Below, piece by piece: positions 1 to 13,800 of a DNA stretch of 64,000 bases. The stretch is from the NCBI GenBank assembly GCA_037893225.1, contig JAZGUH010000055.1, forward strand, positions 372,001 to 436,000, in the 5' to 3' direction. The position numbers were made by a program, and so were the translations under genes. Positions within the stretch are counted from its first letter, which is position 1; every line of letters begins with the position of its first letter. The notes under the pieces are model-generated. The model was not told where the DNA came from, searched no databases, and saw only the letters and a list, made by a program, of their open reading frames with translations. The DNA is from Hippasteria phrygiana. Its lineage: Eukaryota; Echinodermata; Asteroidea; Valvatida; Goniasteridae.

Positions 1-214
1 TACAGTAATTTTGACATGTATGGATAGCTTAGATCTGGCGCTACATGTTGCAATTATCGGCGGCTTCTTAGAGTTAAAACTTGTGGAGAAAATTCAAACC
101 TCGCAATGTTTATTTTCTTTCCGGCCAACATCTGTGTACATATTTCCTTCTATTTTTTGCTCCATGCCTGTCAAATTCCCTGGGGTATGACTTGCTTTAC
201 TCATTCATAATTGC
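1..214. repeat. Truncated monomer at window start (H-type tail)
   Basis: The window opens at monomer position 18. The visible part has ACA at 19-21, T72, TTT at 160-162, TTT at 172-174 and CCT at 184-186, which is the H pattern. Positions 10-15 lie outside the window, so an I/H chimera like those at 45815 and 61086 cannot be excluded. The next unit is class A, the normal successor of an H tail. Confidence 0.9.
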
Positions 215-445
215 ATGAAATATCAACCAAATTCAGTAATTTTGACATGTATGGATAGCTTAGATCTGGCGCTACATGTTGCAATCATCGGCGGCTTCTT
301 AGAGTTAAAACTTGTGGAGAAAATTCAAACCTCGCAATGTTTATTTTCTTTCCGGCCAACATCTGTGTACATGTTACCGTCTATTTATTGCTCCATGCAT
401 GTCAAATTCCCTGGGGTATGACTTGCTTTACTCATTCATAATTGC
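215..445. repeat. Reference satellite monomer (class A, 231 bp)
   Basis: This is the first complete unit and a good reference copy. It has 88 G+C of 231 (38%) and six CpG sites against about eight expected from composition, so CpG is only mildly depleted. It contains one BglII site (AGATCT at monomer 48-53), three ACATGT palindromes, and an imperfect inverted repeat between monomer 27-40 and 179-192. On the minus strand it carries two AATAAA words (monomer 126-131 and 170-175). An open frame runs from the ATG to a TGA at 205-207, but it is not thought to be coding. Confidence 0.95.
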
Positions 446-1833
446 ATGAAATATCAACCAAATTCAGTAATTTTGACATGTATGGATAGCTTAGATCTGG
501 CGCTACATGTTGCAATCATCGGCGGCTTCTTAGAGTTAAAACTTGTGGAGAAAATTCAAACCTCGCAATGTTTATTTTCTTTCCGGCCAACATCTGTGTG
601 CATATTACCTTCTATTTATTGCTCCATGCCTGTCAAATTCCCCGGGGTATGACTTGCTTTACTCATTCATAATTGCATGAAATATCAACCAAATTCAGTA
701 ATTTTGACATGTATGGATAGCTTAGATCTGGCGCTACATGTTGCAATCATCGGCGGCTTCTTAGAGTTAAAACTTGTGGAGAAAATTCAAACCTCGCAAT
801 GTTTATTTTCTTTCCGGCCAACATCTGTGTACATGTTACCGTCTATTTATTGCTCCATGCATGTCAAATTCCCTGGGGTATGACTTGCTTTACTCATTAA
901 TAATTGCATGAAATATCAACCAAATTCAGTAATTTTGACATGTATGGATAGCTTAGATCTGGCGCTACATGTTGCAATTATCGGCGGCTTCTTAGAGTTA
1001 ACACTTGTGGAGAAAATTCAAACCTCGCAATGTTTATTTTCTTTCCGGCCAACATCTGTGTACATATTACCGTCTATTTATTGCTCCATGCATGTCAAAT
1101 TCCCTGGGGTATGGACTTGCTTTATTCATTCATAATTGCATGAAATATCAACCAAATGCAGTAATTTTGACATGTATGGATAGCTTAGATCTGGCGCTAC
1201 ATGTTGCAATCATCGGCGGCTTCTTAGAGTTAAAACTTGTGGAGAAAATTCAAACCTCGCAATGTTTATTTTCTTTCCGGCCAACATCTGTGTACATGTT
1301 ACCGTCTATTTATTGCTCCATGCATGTCAAATTCCCTAGGGTATGACTTGCTTTACTCATTCATAATTGCATGAAATATAAACCAAATACAGTAATTTTG
1401 ACATGTATGGATAGCTTAGATCTGGCGCTACATGTTGCAATTATCGGCGGCTTCTTAGAGTTAAAACTTGTGGAGAAAATTCAAACCTCGCAATGTTTAT
1501 TTTCTTTCCGGCCAACATCTGTGTACATATTACCGTCTATTTATTTCTCCATGCATGTCAAATTCCCTGGGGTATGGACTTGCTTTATTCATTCATAATT
1601 GCATGAAATATCAACCAAATACAGTAATTTTGACATGTATGGATAGCTTAGATCTGGCGCTACATGTTGCAATCATCGGCGGCTTCTTAGAGTTAAAACT
1701 TGTGGAGAAAATTCAAACCTTGCAATGTTTATTTTCTTTCCGGCCAACATCTGTGTACATGTTACCGTCTATTTATTGCTCCATGCATGTCAAATTCCCT
1801 GGGGTATGACTTGCTTTACTCATTCATAATTGC
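446..1833. repeat. HOR block, 6 monomers: B-like, A, D, J, I', H/AL
   Basis: The 1,388-bp block starts at 446 with a B-like unit that has the TGCATA tail but keeps C139. That unit carries a private T-to-C at 643 that creates CCCGGG. The A unit at 677 has a private C-to-A at 899. D (908) and J (1140) follow, then I' (1371, T at 1546), then a chimeric H/AL unit at 1603. The C and E monomers of the common core are missing, so this is a shortened HOR. The I'-AL-B-A' order continuing into the next block recurs near 13.6, 17.1 and 24.3 kb. Confidence 0.9.
1603..1833. repeat. Chimeric monomer H/AL (one-monomer deletion)
   Basis: The head has ACA at 19-21, as in class H, but the unit switches to C72, T119 and TACATG, as in class AL. 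The exchange point lies between monomer 19 and 72. In the three other copies of this cassette (13640, 17112, 24288) the order is I', H, AL, B, A'. Here it is I', [H/AL], B, A'. A 231-bp deletion by fusion of H with AL explains both the order and the hybrid sequence. Confidence 0.9.
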
Positions 1834-4379
1834 ATGAAATATCAACCAAATTCAGTAATTTTGACATGTATGGATAGCTTAGATCTGGCGCTACATGTTG
1901 CAATCATCGGCGGCTTCTTAGAGTTAAAACTTGTGGAGAAAATTCAAACCTCGCAATGTTTATTTTCTTTCTGGCCAACATCTGTGTGCATATTACCTTC
2001 TATTTATTGCTCCATGCCTGTCAAATTCCCTGGGGTATGACTTGCTTTACTCATTCATAATTGCATGAAATATCAACCAAATTCAGTAATTGTGACATGT
2101 ATGGATAGCTTAGATCTGGCGCTACATGTTGCAATCATCGGCGGCTTCTTAGAGTTAAAACTTGTGGAGAAAATTCAAACCTCGCAATGTTTATTTTCTT
2201 TCCGGCCAACATCTGTGTACATGTTACCGTCTATTTATTGCTCCATGCATGTCAAATTCCCTGGGGTATGACTTGCTTTACTCATTCATAATTGCATGAA
2301 ATATCAACCAAATTAAGTAATTTTGACATGTATGGATAGCTTAGATCTGGCGCTACATGTTGCAATCATCGGCGGCTTCTTAGAGTTAAAACTTGTGGAG
2401 AAAATTCAAACCTCGCAATGTTTATTTTCTTTCCGGCCAACATCTGTGTACATGTTACCGTCTATTTATTGCTCCATGCATGTCAAATTCCCTGGGGTAT
2501 GGACTTGCTTTACTCGTTCATAATTGCATGAAATATCAACCAAATTCAGTAATTTTGACATGTATGGATAGCTTAGATCTGGCGCTACATGTTGCAATTA
2601 TCGGCGGCTTCTTAGAGTTAACACTTGTGGAGAAAATTCAAACCTCGCAATGTTTATTTTCTTTCCGGCCAACATCTGTGTACATATTACCGTCTATTTA
2701 TTGCTCCATGCATGTCAAATTCCCTGGGGTATGGACTTGCTTTATTCATTCATAATTGCATGAAATATCAACCAAATGCAGTAATTTTGACATGTATGGA
2801 TAGCTTAGATCTGGCGCTACATGTTGCAATTATCGGCGGCTTCTTAGAGTTAAAACTTGTGGAGAAAATTCAAACCTCGCAATGTTTATTTTCTTTCCGG
2901 CCAACATCTGTGTACCTGTTACCGTCTATTTATTGCTCCATGCATGTCAAATTCCCTGGGGTATGGACTTGCTTTACTCATTCATAATTGCATGAAATAT
3001 AAACTAAATACAGTAATTTTGACATGTATGGATAGCTTAGATCTGGCGCTACATGTTGCAATTATCGGCGGCTTCTTAGAGTTAAAACTTGTGGAGAAAA
3101 TTCAAACCTCGCAATGTTTATTTTCTTTCCGGCCAACATCTGTGTGCATATTACCTTCTATTTATTGCTCCATGCCTGTCAAATTCCCTGGGGTATGACT
3201 TGCTTTACTCATTCATAATTGCATGAAATATCAACCAAATTAAGTAATTTTGACATGTATGGATAGCTTAGATCTGGCGCTACATGTTGCAATCATCGGC
3301 GGCTTCTTAGAGTTAAAACTTGTGGAGAAAATTCAAACCTCGCAATGTTTATTTTCTTTCCGGCCAACATCTGTGTACATATTACCGTCTATTTATTGCT
3401 CCATGCATGTCAAATTCCCTGGGGTATGGACTTGCTTTACTCATTCATAATTGCATGAAATATCAACCAAATTCAGTAATTTTGACATGTATGGATAGCT
3501 TAGATCTGGCGCTACATGTTGCAATTATCGGCGGCTTCTTAGAGTTAACACTTGTGGAGAAAATTCAAACCTCGCAATGTTTATTTTCTTTCCGGCCAAC
3601 ATCTGTGTACATGTTACCGTCTATTTATTGCTCCATGCATGTCAAATTCCCTAGGGTATGACTTGCTTTACTCATTCATAATTGCATGAAATATAAACCA
3701 AATACAGTAATTTTGACATGTATGGATAGCTTAGATCTGGCGCTACATGTTGCAATTATCGGCGGCTTCTTAGAGTTAAAACTTGTGGAGAAAATTCAAA
3801 CCTCGCAATGTTTATTTTCTTTCCGGCCAACATCTGTGTACATATTACCGTCTATTTATTGCTCCATGCATGTCAAATTCCCTGGGGTATGGACTTGCTT
3901 TATTCATTCATAATTGCATGAAATATCAACCAAATACAGTAATTTTGACATGTATGGATAGCTTAGATCTGGCGCTACATGTTGCAATTATCGGCGGCTT
4001 CTTAGAGTTAAAACTTGTGGAGAAAATTCAAACCTCGCAATGTTTATTTTCTTTCCGGCCAACATCTGTGTACATATTTCCTTCTATTTTTTGCTCCATG
4101 CCTGTCAAATTCCCTGGGGTATGACTTGCTTTACTCATTCATAATTGCATGAAATATCAACCAAATTCAGTAATTTTGACATGTATGGATAGCTTAGATC
4201 TGGCGCTACATGTTGCAATCATCGGCGGCTTCTTAGAGTTAAAACTTGTGGAGAAAATTCAAACCTCGCAATGTTTATTTTCTTTCCGGCCAACATATGT
4301 GTACATGTTACCGTCTATTTATTGCTCCATGCATGTCAAATTCCCTGGGGTATGACTTGCTTTACTCATTCATAATTGC
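1834..4379. repeat. HOR block, 11 monomers: B A' C1 D E F2 C2 D/J I H AY
   Basis: A 2,546-bp F2-lineage block. A' carries G at 2092, a change shared with 14592, 18064 and 25240. Compared with the 13-mer at 17806 (B A' C1 D E F2 C2 A D J I H AY), this copy lacks A and has a fused D/J unit at 3455, so two monomers are missing. It ends with AY (A at monomer 149), the usual left-side occupant of the slot before B. Confidence 0.93.
3455..3685. repeat. Chimeric monomer D/J
   Basis: The unit begins as D (TCA at 19-21, T72, C95) and ends as J (TACATG, A199 giving CCTAGG, 231 bp). The switch lies between monomer 95 and 159. It is followed by I, the normal successor of J, as expected if a D and a J were joined by an out-of-register exchange. 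Confidence 0.9.
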
Positions 4380-6232
4380 ATGAAATATCAACCAAATTCA
4401 GTAATTTTGACATGTATGGATAGCTTAGATCTGGCGCTACATGTTGCAATCATCGGCGGCTTCTTAGAGTTAAAACTTGTGGAGAAAATTCAAACCTCGC
4501 AATGTTTATTTTCTTTCTGGCCAACATCTGTGTGCATATTACCTTCTATTTATTGCTCCATGCATGTCAAATTCCCTGGGGTATGGACTTGCTTTATTCA
4601 TTCATAATTGCATGAAATATCAACCAAATGCAGTAATTTTGACATGTATGGATAGCTTAGATCTGGCGCTACATGTTGCAATTATCGGCGGCTTCTTAGA
4701 GTTAAAACTTGTGGAGAAAATTCAAACCTCGCAATGTTTATTTTCTTTCCGGCCAACATCTGTGTACCTGTTACCGTCTATTTATTGCTCCATGCATGTC
4801 AAATTCCCTGGGGTATGGACTTGCTTTACTCATTCATAATTGCATGAAATATAAACTAAATACAGTAATTTTGACATGTATGGATAGCTTAGATCTGGCG
4901 CTACATGTTGCAATTATCGGCGGCTTCTTAGAGTTAAAACTTGTGGAGAAAATTCAAACCTCGCAATGTTTATTTTCTTTCCGGCCAACATCTGTGTGCA
5001 TATTACCTTCTATTTATTGCTCCATGCCTGTCAAATTCCCTGGGGTATGACTTGCTTTACTCATTCATAATTGCATGAAATATCAACCAAATTAAGTAAT
5101 TTTGACATGTATGGATAGCTTAGATCTGGCGCTACATGTTGCAATCATCGGCGGCTTCTTAGAGTTAAAACTTGTGGAGAAAATTCAAACCTCGCAATGT
5201 TTATTTTCTTTCCGGCCAACATCTGTGTACATATTACCGTCTATTTATTGCTCCATGCATGTCAAATTCCCTGGGGTATGGACTTGCTTTACTCATTCAT
5301 AATTGCATGAAATATCAACCAAATTCAGTAATTTTGACATGTATGGATAGCTTAGATCTGGCGCTACATGTTGCAATCATCGGCGGCTTCTTAGAGTTAA
5401 AACTTGTGGAGAAAATTCAAACCTCGCAATGTTTATTTTCTTTCCGGCCAACATCTGTGTACATGTTACCGTATATTTATTGCTCCATGCATGTCAAATT
5501 CCCTGGGGTATGACTTGCTTTACTCATTCATAATTGCATGAAATATCAACCAAATTCAGTAATTTTGACATGTATGGATAGCTTAGATCTGGCGCTACAT
5601 GTTGCAATTATCGGCGGCTTCTTAGAGTTAACACTTGTGGAGAAAATTCAAACCTCGCAATGTTTATTTTCTTTCCGGCCAACATCTGTGTACATATTAC
5701 CGTCTATTTATTGCTCCATGCATGTCAAATTCCCTGGGGTATGGACTTGCTTTATTCATTCATAATTGCATGAAATATCAACCAAATGCAGTAATTTTGA
5801 CATGTATGGATAGCTTAGATCTGGCGCTACATGTTGCAATCATCGGCGGCTTCTTAGAGTTAAAACTTGTGGAGAAAATTCAAACCTCGCAATGTTTATT
5901 TTCTTTCCGGCCAACATCTGTGTACATGTTACCGTCTATTTATTGCTCCATGCATGTCAAATTCCCTGGGGTATGGACTTGCTTTATTCATTCATAATTG
6001 CATGAAATATCAACCAAATGCAGTAATTTTGACATGTATGGATAGCTTAGATCTGGCGCTACATGTTGCAATCATCGGCGGCTTCTTAGAGTTAAAACTT
6101 GTGGAGAAAATTCAAACCTCGCAATGTTTATTTTCTTTCCGGCCAACATCTGTGTACATGTTACCGTCTATTTATTGCTCCATGCATGTCAAATTCCCTA
6201 GGGTATGACTTGCTTTACTCATTCATAATTGC
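4380..6232. repeat. HOR block, 8 monomers: B/D E F2 C2 A D K J
   Basis: A 1,853-bp block. The first unit (4380) has T139, TGCATA and CCT at 163-165 as in B, but CAT at 184-186, the extra G and the T217 tail of D. The switch lies between monomer 165 and 185. The next unit is E, the normal successor of D, so A, C1 and one unit-equivalent have been lost relative to B-A-C1-D-E. The A unit at 5307 has a private C-to-A at 5473. The block stops at J and runs into an I/B chimera. Confidence 0.92.
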
Positions 6233-6463
6233 ATGAAATATAAACCAAATACAGTAATTTTGACATGTATGGATAGCTTAGATCTGGCGCTACATGTTGC
6301 AATCATCGGCGGCTTCTTAGAGTTAAAACTTGTGGAGAAAATTCAAACCTCGCAATGTTTATTTTCTTTCTGGCCAACATCTGTGTGCATATTACCTTCT
6401 ATTTATTGCTCCATGCCTGTCAAATTCCCTGGGGTATGACTTGCTTTACTCATTCATAATTGC
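6233..6463. repeat. Chimeric monomer I/B
   Basis: The head matches I (AAA at 10-12, ACA at 19-21). From C72 onward the unit matches B (T139, TGCATA, CCT at 184-186). The exchange lies between monomer 19 and 72. The left neighbour is J, the normal predecessor of I, and the right neighbour is A, the normal successor of B, so a fusion deleting the intervening units fits. Confidence 0.9.
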
Positions 6464-8315
6464 ATGAAATATCAACCAAATTCAGTAATTTTGACATGTA
6501 TGGATAGCTTAGATCTGGCGCTACATGTTGCAATCATCGGCGGCTTCTTAGAGTTAAAACTTGTGGAGAAAATTCAAACCTCGCAATGTTTATTTTCTTT
6601 CCGGCCAACATCTGTGTACATGTTACCGTCTATTTATTGCTCCATGCATGTCAAATTCCCTGGGGTATGACTTGCTTTACTCATTCATAATTGCATGAAA
6701 TATCAACCAAATTAAGTAATTTTGACATGTATGGATAGCTTAGATCTGGCGCTACATGTTGCAATCATCGGCGGCTTCTTAGAGTTAAAACTTGTGGAGA
6801 AAATTCAAACCTCGCAATGTTTATTTTCTTTCCGGCCAACATCTGTGTACATGTTACCGTCTATTTATTGCTCCATGCATGTCAAATTCCCTGGGGTATG
6901 GACTTGCTTTACTCGTTCATAATTGCATGAAATATCAACCAAATTCAGTAATTTTGACATGTATGGATAGCTTAGATCTGGCGCTACATGTTGCAATTAT
7001 CGGCGGCTTCTTAGAGTTAACACTTGTGGAGAAAATTCAAACCTCGCAATGTTTATTTTCTTTCCGGCCAACATCTGTGTACATATTACCGTCTATTTAT
7101 TGCTCCATGCATGTCAAATTCCCTGGGGTATGGACTTGCTTTATTCATTCATAATTGCATGAAATATCAACCAAATGCAGTAATTTTGACATGTATGGAT
7201 AGCTTAGATCTGGCGCTACATGTTGCAATTATCGGCGGCTTCTTAGAGTTAAAACTTGTGGAGAAAATTCAAACCTCGCAATGTTTATTTTCTTTCCGGC
7301 CAACATCTGTGTACCTGTTACCGTCTATTTATTGCTCCATGCATGTCAAATTCCCTGGGGTATGGACTTGCTTTACTCATTCATAATTGCATGAAATATA
7401 AACTAAATACAGTAATTTTGACATGTATGGATAGCTTAGATCTGGCGCTACATGTTGCAATTATCGGCGGCTTCTTAGAGTTAAAACTTGTGGAGAAAAT
7501 TCAAACCTCGCAATGTTTATTTTCTTTCCGGCCAACATCTGTGTACATATTTCCTTCTATTTTTTGCTCCATGCCTGTCAAATTCCCTGGGGTATGACTT
7601 GCTTTACTCATTCATAATTGCATGAAATATCAACCAAATTCAGTAATTTTGACATGTATGGATAGCTTAGATCTGGCGCTACATGTTGCAATCATCGGCG
7701 GCTTCTTAGAGTTAAAACTTGTGGAGAAAATTCAAACCTCGCAATGTTTATTTTCTTTCCGGCCAACATCTGTGTACATGTTACCGTCTATTTATTGCTC
7801 CATGCATGTCAAATTCCCTGGGGTATGACTTGCTTTACTCATTCATAATTGCATGAAATATCAACCAAATTCAGTAATTTTGACATGTATGGATAGCTTA
7901 GATCTGGCGCTACATGTTGCAATCATCGGCGGCTTCTTAGAGTTAAAACTTGTGGAGAAAATTCAAACCTCGCAATGTTTATTTTCTTTCCGGCCAACAT
8001 CTGTGTACATATTACCGTCTATTTATTGCTCCATGCATGTCAAATTCCCTGGGGTATGGACTTGCTTTATTCATTCATAATTGCATGAAATATCAACCAA
8101 ATACAGTAATTTTGACATGTATGGATAGCTTAGATCTGGCGCTACATGTTGCAATTATCGGCGGCTTCTTAGAGTTAAAACTTGTGGAGAAAATTCAAAC
8201 CTCGCAATGTTTATTTTCTTTCCGGCCAACATCTGTGTACATATTTCCTTCTATTTTTTGCTCCATGCCTGTCAAATTCCCTGGGGTATGACTTGCTTTA
8301 CTCATTCATAATTGC

Positions 8316-8546
8316 ATGAAATATAAACCAAATACAGTAATTTTGACATGTATGGATAGCTTAGATCTGGCGCTACATGTTGCAATTATCGGCGGCTTCT
8401 TAGAGTTAAAACTTGTGGAGAAAATTCAAACCTCGCAATGTTTATTTTCTTTCCGGCCAACATCTGTGTACATGTTACCGTCTATTTATTGCTCCATGCA
8501 TGTCAAATTCCCTGGGGTATGACTTGCTTTACTCATTCATAATTGC
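8316..8546. repeat. Chimeric monomer I/A
   Basis: The head is I (AAA 10-12, ACA 19-21, T72) and the tail is A (TACATG, 231 bp), with the switch between monomer 72 and 159. It sits between H (left, normal before I) and C1 (right, normal after A). Relative to I-H-AY-B-A-C1 this amounts to loss of about four monomers. Confidence 0.9.
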
Positions 8547-10861
8547 ATGAAATATCAACCAAATTAAGTAATTTTGACATGTATGGATAGCTTAGATCTG
8601 GCGCTACATGTTGCAATCATCGGCGGCTTCTTAGAGTTAAAACTTGTGGAGAAAATTCAAACCTCGCAATGTTTATTTTCTTTCCGGCCAACATCTGTGT
8701 ACATGTTACCGTCTATTTATTGCTCCATGCATGTCAAATTCCCTGGGGTATGGACTTGCTTTACTCGTTCATAATTGCATGAAATATCAACCAAATTCAG
8801 TAATTTTGACATGTATGGATAGCTTAGATCTGGCGCTACATGTTGCAATTATCGGCGGCTTCTTAGAGTTAACACTTGTGGAGAAAATTCAAACCTCGCA
8901 ATGTTTATTTTCTTTCCGGCCAACATCTGTGTACATATTACCGTCTATTTATTGCTCCATGCATGTCAAATTCCCTGGGGTATGGACTTGCTTTATTCAT
9001 TCATAATTGCATGAAATATCAACCAAATGCAGTAATTTTGACATGTATGGATAGCTTAGATCTGGCGCTACATGTTGCAATTATCGGCGGCTTCTTAGAG
9101 TTAAAACTTGTGGAGAAAATTCAAACCTCGCAATGTTTATTTTCTTTCCGGCCAACATCTGTGTACCTGTTACCGTCTATTTATTGCTCCATGCATGTCA
9201 AATTCCCTGGGGTATGGACTTGCTTTACTCATTCATAATTGCATGAAATATAAACTAAATACAGTAATTTTGACATGTATGGATAGCTTAGATCTGGCGC
9301 TACATGTTGCAATTATCGGCGGCTTCTTAGAGTTAAAACTTGTGGAGAAAATTCAAACCTCGCAATGTTTATTTTCTTTCCGGCCAACATCTGTGTACAT
9401 ATTTCCTTCTATTTTTTGCTCCATGCCTGTCAAATTCCCTGGGGTATGACTTGCTTTACTCATTCATAATTGCATGAAATATCAACCAAATTCAGTAATT
9501 TTGACATGTATGGATAGCTTAGATCTGGCGCTACATGTTGCAATCATCGGCGGCTTCTTAGAGTTAAAACTTGTGGAGAAAATTCAAACCTCGCAATGTT
9601 TATTTTCTTTCCGGCCAACATCTGTGTACATGTTACCGTCTATTTATTGCTCCATGCATGTCAAATTCCCTGGGGTATGACTTGCTTTACTCATTCATAA
9701 TTGCATGAAATATCAACCAAATTCAGTAATTTTGACATGTATGGATAGCTTAGATCTGGCGCTACATGTTGCAATCATCGGCGGCTTCTTAGAGTTAAAA
9801 CTTGTGGAGAAAATTCAAACCTCGCAATGTTTATTTTCTTTCCGGCCAACATCTGTGTACATATTACCGTCTATTTATTGCTCCATGCATGTCAAATTCC
9901 CTGGGGTATGGACTTGCTTTATTCATTCATAATTGCATGAAATATCAACCAAATACAGTAATTTTGACATGTATGGATAGCTTAGATCTGGCGCTACATG
10001 TTGCAATTATCGGCGGCTTCTTAGAGTTAAAACTTGTGGAGAAAATTCAAACCTCGCAATGTTTATTTTCTTTCCGGCCAACATCTGTGTACATATTTCC
10101 TTCTATTTTTTGCTCCATGCCTGTCAAATTCCCTGGGGTATGACTTGCTTTACTCATTCATAATTGCATGAAATATAAACCAAATACAGTAATTTTGACA
10201 TGTGTGGATAGCTTAGATCTGGCGCTACATGTTGCAATTATCGGCGGCTTCTTAGAGTTAAAACTTGTGGAGAAAATTCAAACCTCGCAATGTTTATTTT
10301 CTTTCCGGCCAACATCTGTGTACATATTACCGTCTATTTATTGCTCCATGCATGTCAAATTCCCTGGGGTATGGACTTGCTTTATTCATTCATAATTGCA
10401 TGAAATATCAACCAAATACAGTAATTTTGACATGTATGGATAGCTTAGATCTGGCGCTACATGTTGCAATTATCGGCGGCTTCTTAGAGTTAAAACTTGT
10501 GGAGAAAATTCAAACCTCGCAATGTTTATTTTCTTTCCGGCCAACATCTGTGTACATATTTCCTTCTATTTTTTGCTCCATGCCTGTCAAATTCCCTGGG
10601 GTATGACTTGCTTTACTCATTCATAATTGCATGAAATATCAACCAAATTCAGTAATTTTGACATGTATGGATAGCTTAGATCTGGCGCTACATGTTGCAA
10701 TCATCGGCGGCTTCTTAGAGTTAAAACTTGTGGAGAAAATTCAAACCTCGCAATGTTTATTTTCTTTCCGGCCAACATATGTGTACATGTTACCGTCTAT
10801 TTATTGCTCCATGCATGTCAAATTCCCTGGGGTATGACTTGCTTTACTCATTCATAATTGC

Positions 10862-13800
10862 ATGAAATATCAACCAAATTCAGTAATTTTGACATGTATG
10901 GATAGCTTAGATCTGGCGCTACATGTTGCAATCATCGGCGGCTTCTTAGAGTTAAAACTTGTGGAGAAAATTCAAACCTCGCAATGTTTATTTTCTTTCT
11001 GGCCAACATCTGTGTGCATATTACCTTCTATTTATTGCTCCATGCCTGTCAAATTCCCTGGGGTATGACTTGCTTTACTCATTCATAATTGCATGAAATA
11101 TCAACCAAATTCAGTAATTTTGACATGTATGGATAGCTTAGATCTGGCGCTACATGTTGCAATCATCGGCGGCTTCTTAGAGTTAAAACTTGTGGAGAAA
11201 ATTCAAACCTCGCAATGTTTATTTTCTTTCCGGCCAACATCTGTGTACATGTTACCGTCTATTTATTGCTCCATGCATGTCAAATTCCCTGGGGTATGAC
11301 TTGCTTTACTCATTCATAATTGCATGAAATATCAACCAAATTAAGTAATTTTGACATGTATGGATAGCTTAGATCTGGCGCTACATGTTGCAATCATCGG
11401 CGGCTTCTTAGAGTTAAAACTTGTGGAGAAAATTCAAACCTCGCAATGTTTATTTTCTTTCCGGCCAACATCTGTGTACATGTTACCGTCTATTTATTGC
11501 TCCATGCATGTCAAATTCCCTGGGGTATGGACTTGCTTTACTCGTTCATAATTGCATGAAATATCAATCAAATTCAGTAATTTTGACATGTATGGATAGC
11601 TTAGATCTGGCGCTACATGTTGCAATTATCGGCGGCTTCTTAGAGTTAACACTTGTGGAGAAAATTCAAACCTCGCAATGTTTATTTTCTTTCCGGCCAA
11701 CATCTGTGTACATATTACCGTCTATTTATTGCTCCATGCATGTCAAATTCCCTGGGGTATGGACTTGCTTTATTCATTCATAATTGCATGAAATATCAAC
11801 CAAATGCAGTAATTTTGACATGTATGGATAGCTTAGATCTGGCGCTACATGTTGCAATTATCGGCGGCTTCTTAGAGTTAACACTTGTGGAGAAAATTCA
11901 AACCTCGCAATGTTTATTTTCTTTCCGGCCAACATCTGTGTACATATTACCGTCTATTTATTGCTCCATGCATGTCAAATTCCCTGGGGTATGGACTTGC
12001 TTTATTCATTCATAATTGCATGAAATATCAACCAAATGCAGTAATTTTGACATGTATGGATAGCTTAGATCTGGCGCTACATGTTGCAATTATCGGCGGC
12101 TTCTTAGAGTTAAAACTTGTGGAGAAAATTCAAACCTCGCAATGTTTATTTTCTTTCCGGCCAACATCTGTGTACCTGTTACCGTCTATTTATTGCTCCA
12201 TGCATGTCAAATTCCCTGGGGTATGGACTTGCTTTACTCATTCATAATTGCATGAAATATAAACTAAATACAGTAATTTTGACATGTATGGATAGCTTAG
12301 ATCTGGCGCTACATGTTGCAATTATCGGCGGCTTCTTAGAGTTAAAACTTGTGGAGAAAATTCAAACCTCGCAATGTTTATTTTCTTTCCGGCCAACATC
12401 TGTGTACATATTTCCTTCTATTTTTTGCTCCATGCCTGTCAAATTCCCTGGGGTATGACTTGCTTTACTCATTCATAATTGCATGAAATATCAACCAAAT
12501 TCAGTAATTTTGACATGTATGGATAGCTTAGATCTGGCGCTACATGTTGCAATCATCGGCGGCTTCTTAGAGTTAAAACTTGTGGAGAAAATTCAAACCT
12601 CGCAATGTTTATTTTCTTTCCGGCCAACATTTGTGTACATGTTACCGTCTATTTATTGCTCCATGCATGTCAAATTCCCTGGGGTATGACTTGCTTTACT
12701 CATTCATAATTGCATGAAATATCAACCAAATTCAGTAATTTTGACATGTATGGATAGCTTAGATCTGGCGCTACATGTTGCAATCATCGGCGGCTTCTTA
12801 GAGTTAAAACTTGTGGAGAAAATTCAAACCTCGCAATGTTTATTTTCTTTCCGGCCAACATCTGTGTACATATTACCGTCTATTTATTGCTCCATGCATG
12901 TCAAATTCCCTGGGGTATGGACTTGCTTTATTCATTCATAATTGCATGAAATATCAACCAAATACAGTAATTTTGACATGTATGGATAGCTTAGATCTGG
13001 CGCTACATGTTGCAATTATCGGCGGCTTCTTAGAGTTAAAACTTGTGGAGAAAATTCAAACCTCGCAATGTTTATTTTCTTTCCGGCCAACATCTGTGTA
13101 CATATTTCCTTCTATTTTTTGCTCCATGCCTGTCAAATTCCCTGGGGTATGACTTGCTTTACTCATTCATAATTGCATGAAATATAAACCAAATACAGTA
13201 ATTTTGACATGTATGGATAGCTTAGATCTGGCGCTACATGTTGCAATTATCGGCGGCTTCTTAGAGTTAAAACTTGTGGAGAAAATTCAAACCTCGCAAT
13301 GTTTATTTTCTTTCCGGCCAACATCTGTGTACATATTACCGTCTATTTATTGCTCCATGCATGTCAAATTCCCTGGGGTATGGACTTGCTTTATTCATTC
13401 ATAATTGCATGAAATATCAACCAAATACAGTAATTTTGACATGTATGGATAGCTTAGATCTGGCGCTACATGTTGCAATTATCGGCGGCTTCTTAGAGTT
13501 AAAACTTGTGGAGAAAATTCAAACCTCGCAATGTTTATTTTCTTTCCGGCCAACATCTGTGTACATGTTACCGTCTATTTATTGCTCCATGCATGTCAAA
13601 TTCCCTAGGGTATGACTTGCTTTACTCATTCATAATTGCATGAAATATAAACCAAATACAGTAATTTTGACATGTATGGATAGCTTAGATCTGGCGCTAC
13701 ATGTTGCAATTATCGGCGGCTTCTTAGAGTTAAAACTTGTGGAGAAAATTCAAACCTCGCAATGTTTATTTTCTTTCCGGCCAACATCTGTGTACATATT

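Larger units (their letters stand above)
6233..10861. repeat. HOR block, 20 monomers: I/B A C1 D E F1 A G H I/A C1 D E F1 A G H I H AY
   Basis: The longest B-like-to-B interval, 4,629 bp. It holds two F1-lineage runs (C1 D E F1 A G H, starting at 6695 and 8547) separated by an I/A chimera at 8316 that has replaced a B monomer. The I unit at 10168 has a private A-to-G at 10204. The block opens with an I/B chimera at 6233 (AAA 10-12 and ACA 19-21, then C72, T139 and TGCATA). Confidence 0.93.

Noticed and set aside
1371..1602. TATAAA in I and F heads (for example near 1376) as a promoter
   Set aside because: It results from one base difference (TATCAA to TATAAA) in an A+T-rich unit, with no other promoter element or gene downstream.
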